In this document: positions 38,111-46,841 of the stretch, one piece after another
How the letters are laid out: the number at the start of each line of letters is the position of its first letter
Numbering within the stretch: position 1 is the first letter of the stretch
Source: Pseudomonadota bacterium
GTDB lineage: Bacteria; Pseudomonadota; Alphaproteobacteria; Rhizobiales; Xanthobacteraceae
Assembly: GCA_023387735.1 (NCBI GenBank)
Contig: JAEWHP010000033.1
Span: 36,137-100,136 of the forward strand
Direction: 5' to 3'
DNA: 64,000 bases
Translations under genes and position numbers: made by a program
Notes under the pieces: model-generated
Told to the model about the DNA's origin: nothing
Database searches by the model: none
The model's input: the letters and a program-made list of their open reading frames with translations, nothing else

Positions 38111-39115
38111 TCAAATCGACAGGCAGATCTTTCCGAAATGCCGTTGCGAAATTTGATGTTTGAACGCCGGTACGATCTCGTCCAGCGGGAATGTCGTGTC
38201 GATGACAGGCACGATGCCGTTGGCATCGATCGCGGCAATCATCTCCTGCTGCTCCTGCCGCGAGCCGACGGTGATACCCTTGATCGCCACGTTCTTGGAC
38301 ATCGCCAGCGCCGTGGGGATTTCTCCGGCAACCCCGGTCAGCACGCCAATCAGTGAAATATGACCGCCGATACGGCAGGCATGGATCGATTGCGCCAGCG
38401 TGCCCGGCCCGCCGATCTCGACGACGGCGTCAACGCCCTGCCCGCCGGCCAGCGCCGCCGCCGATCGCCCCCATTTCGGATCGCTCTTGTAGTTGATCAG
38501 GTGATCGGCGCCGAGCGCCTTCAGGCGCGCGAGTTTTTCATCCGACGACGACGTCGCAATGACGGTGGCACCTGCAGCCTTGGCGAACTGAACGGCAAAG
38601 ATCGACACGCCGCCCGTGCCCTGCGTCAGCACCACGTCTCCCGGCTTGATCCGCGCCTCAACCATCAGCGCGCGCCACGCGGTGAGCGCAGCACAGGGCA
38701 ACGTCGCCGCCTGCGCGAAACTCCATCCCTTGGGCAGACGCGTGAACGTTTCCGCCGGCATCGCGACATATTCCGCGGCGAATCCGTCGGCGCCGTCTCC
38801 CGGTACGCCCATCAGCCGTTCCCGCGTCGGACCGCCTGAAATCCAGTTCGGGAAGAAGGTGGAGAGCACATGGTCTCCCTTCCCGAACGATCTGACGCCC
38901 TCGCCGACGGCGACAACTTCGCCGGCACCGTCCGACATCGGGATGCGACCGTCATCCGTCTTGATCCGCCCGGAGACGACGGCGAGGTCGTGGAAGTTCA
39001 ATGAACTGGCAAATACCCGCACCAGGATTTGCCCGGGCCCCGCCACCGGCTCGGCGCGGCTTTCGATGACGAGCTTATCGAGCCCGCCCGGGGCTTTAAC
39101 GGCGGCGACTTTCAC
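38111..39115 (-). CDS. MDR-family NAD(P)-dependent quinone/alcohol oxidoreductase
   Basis: The 334-residue product is a medium-chain dehydrogenase/reductase: an N-terminal GroES-like domain ('ILVRVFASSLNFHDLAVVSGRI') and a Rossmann domain ('GDVVLTQGTGGVSIFAVQFAKAAGATVIATSSSDEKL'). It lacks the Cys cluster of the structural zinc site, so it resembles zinc-independent quinone oxidoreductases. The likely start is GTG at 39115 (VKVAAVKAPGG), preceded by GAAGG; ATG at 39154 is possible but adds atypical residues. The gene stands alone, and its substrate is unknown. Confidence 0.8.
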   Translation of the reverse strand: MKVAAVKAPGGLDKLVIESRAEPVAGPGQILVRVFASSLNFHDLAVVSGRIKTDDGRIPMSDGAGEVVAVGEGVRSFGKGDHVLSTFFPNWISGGPTRERLMGVPGDGADGFAAEYVAMPAETFTRLPKGWSFAQAATLPCAALTAWRALMVEARIKPGDVVLTQGTGGVSIFAVQFAKAAGATVIATSSSDEKLARLKALGADHLINYKSDPKWGRSAAALAGGQGVDAVVEIGGPGTLAQSIHACRIGGHISLIGVLTGVAGEIPTALAMSKNVAIKGITVGSRQEQQEMIAAIDANGIVPVIDTTFPLDEIVPAFKHQISQRHFGKICLSI

Positions 39116-39337
39116 GGGATGGCCTTCTCGCGTCCTTGAGCACGTTCCGACGCGCATTATGGACTTATGACCGGCATGCGCCAAGTCTGCAGGGTGCCAA
39201 CTCCGTCCGGCACCTCCGCCCTCCCGGCCGTCGGCGAAATAAACCCAATATTAACCAAAGTAAGTTCAGCTGAGGCTGGGCAGTTGGGGCGCGTGTGCCG
39301 GCTTGTGCAGGCCGGCCGTAGCGTAGGCGTTGGCAAG

Positions 39338-39550
39338 ATGGCGTTGGACCCGGAAGAGGTCGTGACCCTGAGTGGTCACGGTACGATGAAGCTGTGCTCG
39401 GCGGTAACGCGAGCGATGATGTTGCTGCCAAAGGAACGCAAGCGGGCGAAAATCGTCCGCGAGGGCGAACCGGCGACACTGAATTTCCAGCAGATCAAGG
39501 AACTGTCCGCAGAGTGGCAGCAAGGCCTCGAGCCGATGGGCTTGCCCTAG
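39338..39550 (+). CDS. Small hypothetical protein
   Basis: A 70-residue frame (MALDPEEVVTLSGHGTMKL ...) has mostly GC-ending codons, a helical charged composition and no signal or membrane segment. It sits alone on the plus strand between two minus-strand genes. There is no strong ribosome-binding site, and an in-frame extension upstream to 39167 cannot be excluded. Chance is possible, but the codon use argues for a real gene. Confidence 0.45.
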   Translation: MALDPEEVVTLSGHGTMKLCSAVTRAMMLLPKERKRAKIVREGEPATLNFQQIKELSAEWQQGLEPMGLP

Positions 39551-39580
39551 CTTTCCAGACTTGTCGCGGCGGTATCGAAC

Positions 39581-41398
39581 TCAGCCGGCTTCCGTTTCCG
39601 CAAGCTCCAGCGTCGTCCTGTCGCGCTCCGCCGCGGCGGATCGCACATGCCCGGGAACGAAGGGATGACCGCGATGCCGGGTCGTTGCGTACTTGCGGAC
39701 CACAGCAAAGACCTCGACATCACGGTCGTAGCCCTTGATCGGCTGCTTGCCGACCGAGGCCAGCGCGATGCTGTCCTGCACATGCTCGGTGACGACGGGA
39801 TCCACCAGGATCTGTCCGTCGTCGGCCAGGCTGCAGAGCCGTGACGCCAGGTTGATGACATTGCCGATCGCGGTGTAGTCGAGCCGTCCCTGATAGCCGA
39901 GCGTCCCGACGGTTGCCGGTCCCATCGCGATGCCGACGCCGAAACCAAGCGCACAGCCGTCGGCGACCCACGTGCTGGCCAGCGATTGCACCGCAGCCTG
40001 CATGTCGATCGCCAGCCGGATACCGCGGTGCGCCGGCTGGTCGCACGTGACCGGCGCGTTGACCAGAACCATCACGCCGTCGCCGTCGAAGCGGATCAAG
40101 GTTCCCTCGTGGCGGGCGGTGACGGCGCCGATCGCTTCATAGTAATCCCTCAGCACGGCCATGATCGCATCGGGCTCGGCACGCGCGGTAAACGCCGTGA
40201 AGCCGCGCAGGTCGCCGAAGATCGCGACCACCTCCCGCCGCTGGCCATCGAGCAGCCGCGGATCGGAATGTTCGACCAGTTCGGCCACCTGCGGCGCAAG
40301 GAATTGCTTCAGGCGGCTGATGCGCTGTGACTTCTGCTGCGAGACCTCGAGCTCTTCCGCCATCTGGTTGAAGCGGATCGCCAGTTGCTCCAGCTCGTCA
40401 TGGCTTTTGATCGTGATGCGATGGTCGAGTTGTCCCATGCCGATCCGCTCCACGCCGGCCTCGAGCTGCCTGATCGGTCCCCACATCCGGCATGCGCGCC
40501 AATAGGCGAGACCGGACGCGAAAACGACGCCGATGGCAATCAGCATCAGGGAGCGCCACAGCGCGGCGCGGATGGACTCGAATGCCTCCTCGACCGGCTG
40601 CTCGGCGATGACGGTCCAGCCGAGATTGGCGGCGCGCACCGACAGCGCCACGACAGGCTTGCCGTCCTCACCGGTGGTGGAGACCGCCGATCCGTCGGCC
40701 GCATTGACGACGGACTTGAGCCGGCTGAAGTCAGCCGCCCCGCCGCCGCTGCGCAGCACCAGGCTGATATCCGGGTGAGCGATCAGGCGGCCGGAATCGT
40801 CGACGACAAGGGCGTGACCGGTATCGCCGATCTTGATCCTCGCGATGATGTCCCAGATCAGCTTCAGGTTGATGTCCGCGACGACAATGCCGGCGGCCGC
40901 ACGGTTTCCTGCCACCGCGATCCGCATGTAGGGCTCTGAATCGCGCTGATAGTGCACTGGGCCGTACCAGACCTTATTGGCGCGCGCGCCGACGACCGCG
41001 GGGTCTGCCGACATGTCGGCACCCTGCCCGGTCCTGTTCATGCTCACGCGCGACACGAAGACGCGCTCGGTACCGTTGGGATCGACCAGCGACAGCGAAA
41101 CGATCGCCGGCACCTGCTGCAACAGGCGCAAGCCGTCGATCCTGTGCCGATCGTCCTCGCCCGGCTTCCAGGGAAACTGCACGACCCAGCCGAGCTGGTC
41201 GCGGATTCCGTCTGCGAAAGCCTGGATCCGGTCCGCGGCCGAACGGGCCTCGACCTGAAGCCGTTCATTGAGATCGATGCGGCTGTCGCGAAAGGAGAAC
41301 CAGGCTTCGATCGCAGAACCAAGCAACAGCGGCGCCACCACTGCGACGAACAGTGTGACGAAGTACTTCAGAAACAAGGAGCGGCGCGGACGGGTCAC
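39581..41398 (-). CDS. Membrane class III nucleotide cyclase with Cache sensor and HAMP
   Basis: The 605-residue product has a first membrane helix (about residues 12-30), a periplasmic double-Cache-like region (35-280, 'GDTGHALVVDDSGRLIAHPD' and 'GWTVIAEQPVEEAF'), a second helix (282-300), HAMP (305-355), and a class III cyclase domain. The two metal Asp residues are visible in IFGDLRGF (D396) and FDGDGVM (D440), and the Asn/Arg pair in 'GNVINLASRL'. The residue before the second metal motif is Arg ('IRFDGD') where many adenylate cyclases have Lys. It lies 52 bases after an orphan substrate-binding protein and probably shares its transcript. It should make a cyclic nucleotide in response to a periplasmic ligand. 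Confidence 0.9.
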   Translation of the reverse strand: MTRPRRSLFLKYFVTLFVAVVAPLLLGSAIEAWFSFRDSRIDLNERLQVEARSAADRIQAFADGIRDQLGWVVQFPWKPGEDDRHRIDGLRLLQQVPAIVSLSLVDPNGTERVFVSRVSMNRTGQGADMSADPAVVGARANKVWYGPVHYQRDSEPYMRIAVAGNRAAAGIVVADINLKLIWDIIARIKIGDTGHALVVDDSGRLIAHPDISLVLRSGGGAADFSRLKSVVNAADGSAVSTTGEDGKPVVALSVRAANLGWTVIAEQPVEEAFESIRAALWRSLMLIAIGVVFASGLAYWRACRMWGPIRQLEAGVERIGMGQLDHRITIKSHDELEQLAIRFNQMAEELEVSQQKSQRISRLKQFLAPQVAELVEHSDPRLLDGQRREVVAIFGDLRGFTAFTARAEPDAIMAVLRDYYEAIGAVTARHEGTLIRFDGDGVMVLVNAPVTCDQPAHRGIRLAIDMQAAVQSLASTWVADGCALGFGVGIAMGPATVGTLGYQGRLDYTAIGNVINLASRLCSLADDGQILVDPVVTEHVQDSIALASVGKQPIKGYDRDVEVFAVVRKYATTRHRGHPFVPGHVRSAAAERDRTTLELAETEAG

Positions 41399-41450
41399 GG
41401 CAGCGATGTCCGATAGCAGTGGTTCCGAACCAGGATCAGGCGTGACGGCC

Positions 41451-42422
41451 TCATTCGATCACCCGATTGGCGCGAAACAGGATGGAGGATTTGTCGAGGT
41501 CGAGGCCGAGCTTCTCAGCCGTCCGGAGGTTCACCACCAGTTCGAACCGCGTGGGCTGAAACACCGGAAGATCGGCCGGCTTTTCGCCGCGCAAAATCCG
41601 GTCGGCGTAGGTCGCAAGCCAGAAATAGGTTGCCCGCTGGTTCGCGCCGTAGCTCAGCAGCCCACCGGCGTCGCAGTATTCGCTCCAGCCGAACATCGAC
41701 GGCAGCCGGCGCGCGACGGCGAAGTCGGTGATCTTTTTCCGGTGCACCATCGTCAGCACGTCCGGGAATACGAGCAGCGCGTCCGCATGCGCGTCTCCAA
41801 CCAGGCCGAGCGCGCTGTCCAGTTCGTTGGCGCCGGCGAAGGGAACATAAAGCGGTGCGATGCCTAGCTTCTGGGCGGCCTCCTGCGTTGCACGCCACTC
41901 CGATTGTTCGCCCGGATGGTTGGCGTTCGACAGCACCGCGAGCTTGCGCAGATTTGGAAAGGCCTCCTTCAGCAGTTCGACCCGCTTGCCCGCCAGTTCG
42001 AGCGATAGGAAGGTCGATCCGGTGAAGTTGCCGCCGGGCTGGCCGAGACTCTTGACGAGGCCCAGTTCCACGGGATCGCCGCTCAGCGCAAACAGCACCG
42101 GCACTTCCGCGACCGCCGTCATGGCGCGCGTCGCTGGCCCGCTCGACACGGCGAGGTCGACCTTGCCACGCCGGAGTTCGGTCGCCACCTCGCGGAGCGC
42201 CTGCGGATTGCCGATCGCATAATGCAATTCGAGAACGACGTTCTTGCCCTCGACATAGCCCCGCGCACGCAGTCCCTCGCGGAACCCTTCCAGGAACGGG
42301 TCGGGCTGCGCCTGGGTCGAAAGCCAGTAAATGCGGTAAGCCCGCGCCGGGCCTTCCGCGAAAGCGGCGGCCGGGCAGGCCATCGCAGCGCCAATAGAAG
42401 CTATGAAATCTCGCCGGTTCAT
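41451..42422 (-). CDS. Orphan TrpX-like ABC substrate-binding protein
   Basis: The 323-residue product starts with a Tat/Sec-type signal (MNRRDFIASIGAAMACPAAAFA) and belongs to the ABC_sub_bind (TrpX/YtfQ-like peripla_BP) group: 'YRIYWLSTQAQPDPFLEGFREGLRARGYVEGKNV' and C-terminal 'RFELVVNLRTAEKLGLDL' are hallmarks. No permease or ATPase is near. It sits directly upstream of the Cache-domain cyclase on the same strand, so it may present a ligand to that sensor rather than feed a transporter. The ligand cannot be read from the sequence. Confidence 0.88.
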   Translation of the reverse strand: MNRRDFIASIGAAMACPAAAFAEGPARAYRIYWLSTQAQPDPFLEGFREGLRARGYVEGKNVVLELHYAIGNPQALREVATELRRGKVDLAVSSGPATRAMTAVAEVPVLFALSGDPVELGLVKSLGQPGGNFTGSTFLSLELAGKRVELLKEAFPNLRKLAVLSNANHPGEQSEWRATQEAAQKLGIAPLYVPFAGANELDSALGLVGDAHADALLVFPDVLTMVHRKKITDFAVARRLPSMFGWSEYCDAGGLLSYGANQRATYFWLATYADRILRGEKPADLPVFQPTRFELVVNLRTAEKLGLDLDKSSILFRANRVIE

Positions 42423-42579
42423 GCGGCGGAATATGGCTCAGGCCGGCTTTTCCGGCTTGAAGCGCGTATTCAGAGAACCTCCAGATACTCTTGATTTTCT
42501 TGTCTGGCGGGACGATGGGTCACGGCAATTGACCGATCGGCGACGTCGAGCCCGGCTTCGCGCAAGGTCAGTCGCTGGA

Positions 42580-44229
42580 TCAGGCGCCGGAGATACCCGC
42601 TACGCGCAGGCCTTCGACGAACCGGTCGATAAAGCCCGGATCGTTGCAGAAGAAGAACTCCTGCCGTGCCGTGCCGGTGCTGTAGTTCGGTTTGCGTTGC
42701 CGCAGTTCGGTCGCCGCGATTTCGGCCTGCGTCCGGTCGCCAAGCTGGCCGAGCGAGGCCGCAAGCGTCGCAAAGGCCTGATAGGTGACCGTCGGCTGCC
42801 GGGTGGCCCGCCGGGCGAACTCCACCGCGATGTCGTACTCGCCGAGGGAGAAGTGCGCCCAGGAGCGGACGTGGTGAAAGCTTGAAATGTGGCTGTCGCG
42901 CGGGCTGAGCATGGTTGCGCGATCGAGCAGCGTTTCCGCTTCGATCTCGCGCCCGTACCAGAGCATGTTGAACCCTTGCGCGAAGTAGGCCTGCGCAAAG
43001 CTTGGATTGAGCTCGAGCGACACGTCGAGCGCCGCGAGCGCTTCGTCGTTCTGATGGGTCAGGCACAGCGCGCGCCCGAGCGCGCAGTGGCAAAAGCAAT
43101 CGAGCTCGTCGAGCGACACCGCGTGACGCCCCTGGCGCAACGCCGTCTCCAGCCGCGCCGCGCGATCCTTCGGCTCATCGATGAACGCGCGTTGCAGGTT
43201 GACGTAGCTGAGCGCGCCATGGCCGCGGGCGAAATCCGGATCGGCATCGATCGCACGCTGGAAATAGATTTCTGCCGAGTCGAATCCCGGCGTGGTGAAG
43301 CGCCATAGATTCCACAAGCCGCGCTGGTAGCAATCCCAGGCGTCCAGGCTTTCCGGCGCCTTGCGTGCGGCGAGCTGTTGCTCGACCTTCGATAGCTCGG
43401 GCTCGATCGTCGCAGCGATCTGACGCGCCATCTCTTCCTGGATGTCGAAGATATATTCGAGCTGCAGGTCGTATTTGTCGGACCACAATTGCTTGCCGTC
43501 CGCAGCCCGGACCAGCTCCGCCGTGATCCGCACCGTATCCCTGCTCTTTCGGACGCTGCCGACCATCACATAGGTGACGCCGAGCAGTTCGCCGACCTCG
43601 CGGGCATCCACGGTTCGTCCCTGGAACGCGATGGTCGAGTGCCGCGAGATGACCGAGAGCCACCGGTTGCGGGCGAGCAGGCGAATGATGTCTTCCGTCA
43701 GGCCGTAGCTGAAATAGTCGTTCTCCGGATCACCGGACATATTCCCGAACGGCAGCACGGCGATGGACGATCGCGCGATGGCCTCGGCCTTCACGGATTC
43801 CGAGACGACGTCATCAAGTCGTGACACTTCCACGGAGACCGGACCGCCGGCTGGATCGACCGATGCTGGGCTGCTGTCGGGCACGAGCCGGACCGCCTTC
43901 GCATCGGCTTCCGCCGCCTCGATGGTCTGCACATCGCCGACGAAGCGGAAGCCGCGCTTGTGCAACGTGCGAATGAGCGTCTGGTCGGCGCCGCTGTCTC
44001 CCAGCGCACGCCGGGCGCCGTTGATGCGGCTGGAGAGTGCGGCCTCGGAGATGATCCGGCCATTCCAGATCGTCTCGATCAGCTCGTCCTTGCTGACGAT
44101 CCGATCGCGGTTGCGCACCAGGTGAACGATGAGGTCGAAGACCTGCGGCTCGATGTGAACGGACGAGCCCTGCCGGCGCAGTTCCTGCTGGCTGACGTCG
44201 ATCTCGAACTCGGCAAACCGGTACAGCAT
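42580..44229 (-). CDS. Winged-helix regulator with FlgO/TolB-like and TPR domains
   Basis: The 549-residue product has an N-terminal OmpR/CadC-type winged helix ('YRFAEFEIDVSQQELRR ... KDELIETIWNGRIISEAALSSRI ... TLHKRGFRFVG'). A FlgO/TolB-N-like domain follows ('SSIAVLPFGNMSGDPENDYFSYGLTEDIIRLLA ... VMVGSVRKSRDTVRITAELV'), and then TPR repeats to the end. There is no membrane helix, so it is a soluble relative of CadC. This architecture is common next to adenylate cyclase genes in rhizobia. Start MLYRFAEFEI at 44229. The upstream gap is unusually AT-rich ('catataatattagcaaac'). Confidence 0.88.
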   Translation of the reverse strand: MLYRFAEFEIDVSQQELRRQGSSVHIEPQVFDLIVHLVRNRDRIVSKDELIETIWNGRIISEAALSSRINGARRALGDSGADQTLIRTLHKRGFRFVGDVQTIEAAEADAKAVRLVPDSSPASVDPAGGPVSVEVSRLDDVVSESVKAEAIARSSIAVLPFGNMSGDPENDYFSYGLTEDIIRLLARNRWLSVISRHSTIAFQGRTVDAREVGELLGVTYVMVGSVRKSRDTVRITAELVRAADGKQLWSDKYDLQLEYIFDIQEEMARQIAATIEPELSKVEQQLAARKAPESLDAWDCYQRGLWNLWRFTTPGFDSAEIYFQRAIDADPDFARGHGALSYVNLQRAFIDEPKDRAARLETALRQGRHAVSLDELDCFCHCALGRALCLTHQNDEALAALDVSLELNPSFAQAYFAQGFNMLWYGREIEAETLLDRATMLSPRDSHISSFHHVRSWAHFSLGEYDIAVEFARRATRQPTVTYQAFATLAASLGQLGDRTQAEIAATELRQRKPNYSTGTARQEFFFCNDPGFIDRFVEGLRVAGISGA

Positions 44230-44460
44230 TTCTACCTCTCGCCGATGCTGATGCGATACATGAACCCGCAATCACCAGGCGGCCAAACGCATATAATATT
44301 AGCAAACACAATTACTTCCAGCGGCAAGACAAAGGGTCTTGTGAGAAATTCCGCCAAGCCTGAAGAGATGCCTCAACTTATAGGCGGCCCGGTCCTCGTT
44401 CAATCAGCGAAGTCCGGGGACCGGCAGATTGCCCCCGGACGTTTCGTCGCGAACGTGTAC

Positions 44461-44961
44461 CTACTTCTTCATCATATGCCCGCCGGAGTGATCCATGGGC
44501 GCCTGCGCGCCGACTCCCTGCACGTCGAGCGACAGCGTCACCTTGCCGGCCTTCTCGAACTCGAGCGTCACCGGCACCTTTTCACCCTGCTTGAGCGGCC
44601 CCTTCAGGTCCATCAGCATCAGATGATAGCCGCCCGGCGCCAGCTTGACGGTCTTGCCCGGCTCGATCGTCAGCCCCTTGTCGAGCGGACGCATCGTCAT
44701 CACGCCATTGTTCATGGCCATCTCGTGGATTTCGACCTTGCCGGCGACATCGCCCGCTCCGCTGACCAGCCGGTCGGGCGCTGAACCCTTGTTCTCGATC
44801 GTGAGATAACCGCCCGCAACCTTGGCGCCGGCCGGCGTCGCGCGGCTCCAGGGCTGCGTAATGACGAGGTCCCCCGCCTTCATTTCCTGGGCTCCCGCGG
44901 GCGCTGCGGCCACTGCCAGCAGCGACGCGGCAGCGGCAAGCATCGATGTAACGTTCTTCAT
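44461..44961 (-). CDS. Periplasmic copper chaperone PCu(A)C
   Basis: PCu(A)C binds Cu(I) and delivers it to cytochrome oxidase. The 166-residue product has a signal peptide (to about residue 24, AGA), the family fold, and the exact copper motif: His79-x-Met81, Met90 after ten residues, then 22 residues to His113-x-Met115. A His/Met-rich tail (MDHSGGHMMKK) adds possible ligands, as in proteobacterial homologues. It is the last gene of the DUF2946-TonB receptor-propeller-thioredoxin operon, 139 bases after the thioredoxin gene. Confidence 0.93.
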   Translation of the reverse strand: MKNVTSMLAAAASLLAVAAAPAGAQEMKAGDLVITQPWSRATPAGAKVAGGYLTIENKGSAPDRLVSGAGDVAGKVEIHEMAMNNGVMTMRPLDKGLTIEPGKTVKLAPGGYHLMLMDLKGPLKQGEKVPVTLEFEKAGKVTLSLDVQGVGAQAPMDHSGGHMMKK

Positions 44962-45100
44962 GATCCGGCCTTCGGTTTGACTAGGGTGCTCAACCTTTGC
45001 TTCGGGCGGCTGTCTACCACCGATAGCTGGTGCCGGCAAAGGCGGCCCTTCCAACCGCCGCATCGGTTCGCCGGCAGCGAACCGACGAGGCGCCCCGCTT

Positions 45101-45601
45101 CTATTTCGCGGCGGTTTGCTGCTGCTCGAACCATTTCTGGATGTCCGCCATCTCGGCGGAGCCTTCGATCGTCGTGGTCTCGCCGCTGCGGGAGATCAGG
45201 ATGGTGCGCGGGATTTCGCCCTGCCAGGCCGGATCGATCTCGAACCGCAACCGCTCGACGAAGCCGTCGTCGAAGATCCAGTTCTCTGCCGAGCCAAGCC
45301 CGGATTTCTCCAGCATCGCGCGTGCAGCCGACGGGAGGTTGGGAACGAGGTCGGCGCTGATCGTTACCATGTCGATGGCGCCGTTCTCTTTCATGAACTG
45401 TCCGAGCAGCGGCAGTTCCACCTTGCACGGGCCGCAGGTCACGCCCCAGAAATGCACGATGGTGGGCCGGCCGGCATGGGCGCGCTGGATCTCCTGCCAG
45501 CTTCCGCGCCCGAACGGCTTGAGTTGAGACGCGGTCTCTGCGGCTGGTGCGAGCGCGAGCATGACGAACCAGAATATCGCGGCAAGGACGGCCCGCTTCA
45601 T
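45101..45601 (-). CDS. TlpA-like periplasmic thioredoxin
   Basis: The 166-residue product has a signal sequence or membrane anchor (MKRAVLAAIFWFVMLALAPA), and a thioredoxin fold with the active-site Cys56-Gly-Pro-Cys59 in 'HFWGVTCGPCKVELPLLG'. CGPC suggests a reductase-like role, for example keeping copper-site cysteines reduced, as TlpA and TlpA-like proteins do for Sco and CoxB. It is translationally coupled to the upstream propeller gene by a four-base overlap and precedes the PCu(A)C gene. Confidence 0.88.
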   Translation of the reverse strand: MKRAVLAAIFWFVMLALAPAAETASQLKPFGRGSWQEIQRAHAGRPTIVHFWGVTCGPCKVELPLLGQFMKENGAIDMVTISADLVPNLPSAARAMLEKSGLGSAENWIFDDGFVERLRFEIDPAWQGEIPRTILISRSGETTTIEGSAEMADIQKWFEQQQTAAK

Positions 45602-46812
45602 GACTCGTCTCCGATCGCCAGCAGCCGGTAGCCGTCGGCCTTGGTCATCCAGGAAAGATAGGTCTTGTGTCCATCGCTGACCAGCAGCGGGTGATCTGAG
45701 GTGTCTGTCGTCGTCGCGATCGCGACCGGCTTCGACCAGCTCTTGCCGTCGTCATGCGAGGTCATCGCGTTGACGGTGGTCTTCTCGCCGTCGAAGTCCT
45801 TCCACACCATCGTGGTGCCGCGCGGCCCGGCGAGGACGTAAGGTCGCGTGGGATTGCGGTCGGCGCGGCCGATGGCAACGGGCTCGGAGAACGTCCGTCC
45901 GTCGTCTTCCGAGCGGGCATAGAACAGCCCCTTGCGGGCCTTGCCATTGGTGTACCAGGTCACGTGATAGGCGCCCGCGGCCGAAATCGAAATGCTCGGC
46001 CCATGATGCGGGCATGCGGAAATCTGCCAGTCGTCCTTGCTGACGCGGCGGACCTCGCCCGGCGTCGCCGGATCGGCAAACGTCATGATCGCATGATCCC
46101 GTACGCCACCTTCGAAGATGTTTCGAAACACGACCACGGGCCTGCCGGGACCGGCGAAAGCCAGACCGAGCCGGCAGCATTCGCAGGTGTTGTCGGTCGC
46201 CAATCGCGCCTCGGTGTACGCAGCACCACCGTCTTTCGACGACGCGAAGAACAGCCCCGCTCCCTCGTACTTCCTGCCTTCCTGCTTGGCCGGCACCCGA
46301 TTCCGCTTGTCGATCCAGGCGGCGAATGCCGAACCGTCGGCATCGAGGCCCAGCACCACGAAACGCTGGCTCTCGTTGTTCGAGGTGATCGGCTTCGGCT
46401 CGGCAAAGCTCTTGCCGCCATCGGCCGACTTCGCGGTCAGCACCTGGCCGTTGAACGCCTTGTCCCTGAACAGCGAAAACGCCAGCGCGATGCCGCCATT
46501 CTTCTCGACGACAATCTGGGGGCGCGCATCCGGTCCCCAATCCAGATTGAGCTTTTCCTTCGTCACCTGGACCGGGTCCGAAAGGCTGCGGCCCGCGTCT
46601 TTCGAACTCGCCACTGATATCTTGCCGCCGGCCATCCAGGCGAGCCATAGCGTGCCGTCCGATGCGAAGGCGGGCGTGACCTTCGACGCGCACCGCAACA
46701 CGACGTCATCGCACGCCGCTTCCGAAGCATGCTGATGATGGCTCATTTGTGCCCCGGCTGCGGTGTGCCAGAGCGCGAAGGCGAGCGTCGCGAGCAATCC
46801 CGTTCGCAGCAT
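45598..46812 (-). CDS. Exported Asp-box beta-propeller (sialidase-like fold) with CECC and CPHH motifs
   Basis: The 404-residue product has a signal peptide (MLRTGLLATLAFALWHTAAGAQ) and five Asp-box motifs (SKDAGRSL about 70, SADGGKSF 129, SKDGGAAY 192, SEDDGRTF 301, SHDDGKSW 352), so it is a six-bladed BNR/sialidase-type propeller. It also carries possible metal ligands: an N-terminal SHHQHAS with Cys34 and Cys41, CECC (residues 210-213) and CPHH (267-270). A glycosidase role is doubtful in this operon; a copper-binding or thiol-handling role is more likely. AGGAGG nine bases before the ATG at 46812 fixes the start. It overlaps the thioredoxin gene by four bases. Confidence 0.82.
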   Translation of the reverse strand: MLRTGLLATLAFALWHTAAGAQMSHHQHASEAACDDVVLRCASKVTPAFASDGTLWLAWMAGGKISVASSKDAGRSLSDPVQVTKEKLNLDWGPDARPQIVVEKNGGIALAFSLFRDKAFNGQVLTAKSADGGKSFAEPKPITSNNESQRFVVLGLDADGSAFAAWIDKRNRVPAKQEGRKYEGAGLFFASSKDGGAAYTEARLATDNTCECCRLGLAFAGPGRPVVVFRNIFEGGVRDHAIMTFADPATPGEVRRVSKDDWQISACPHHGPSISISAAGAYHVTWYTNGKARKGLFYARSEDDGRTFSEPVAIGRADRNPTRPYVLAGPRGTTMVWKDFDGEKTTVNAMTSHDDGKSWSKPVAIATTTDTSDHPLLVSDGHKTYLSWMTKADGYRLLAIGDES

Positions 46813-46841
46813 GGCTTTGCTCCTCCTGTTGGTCATCCCTG

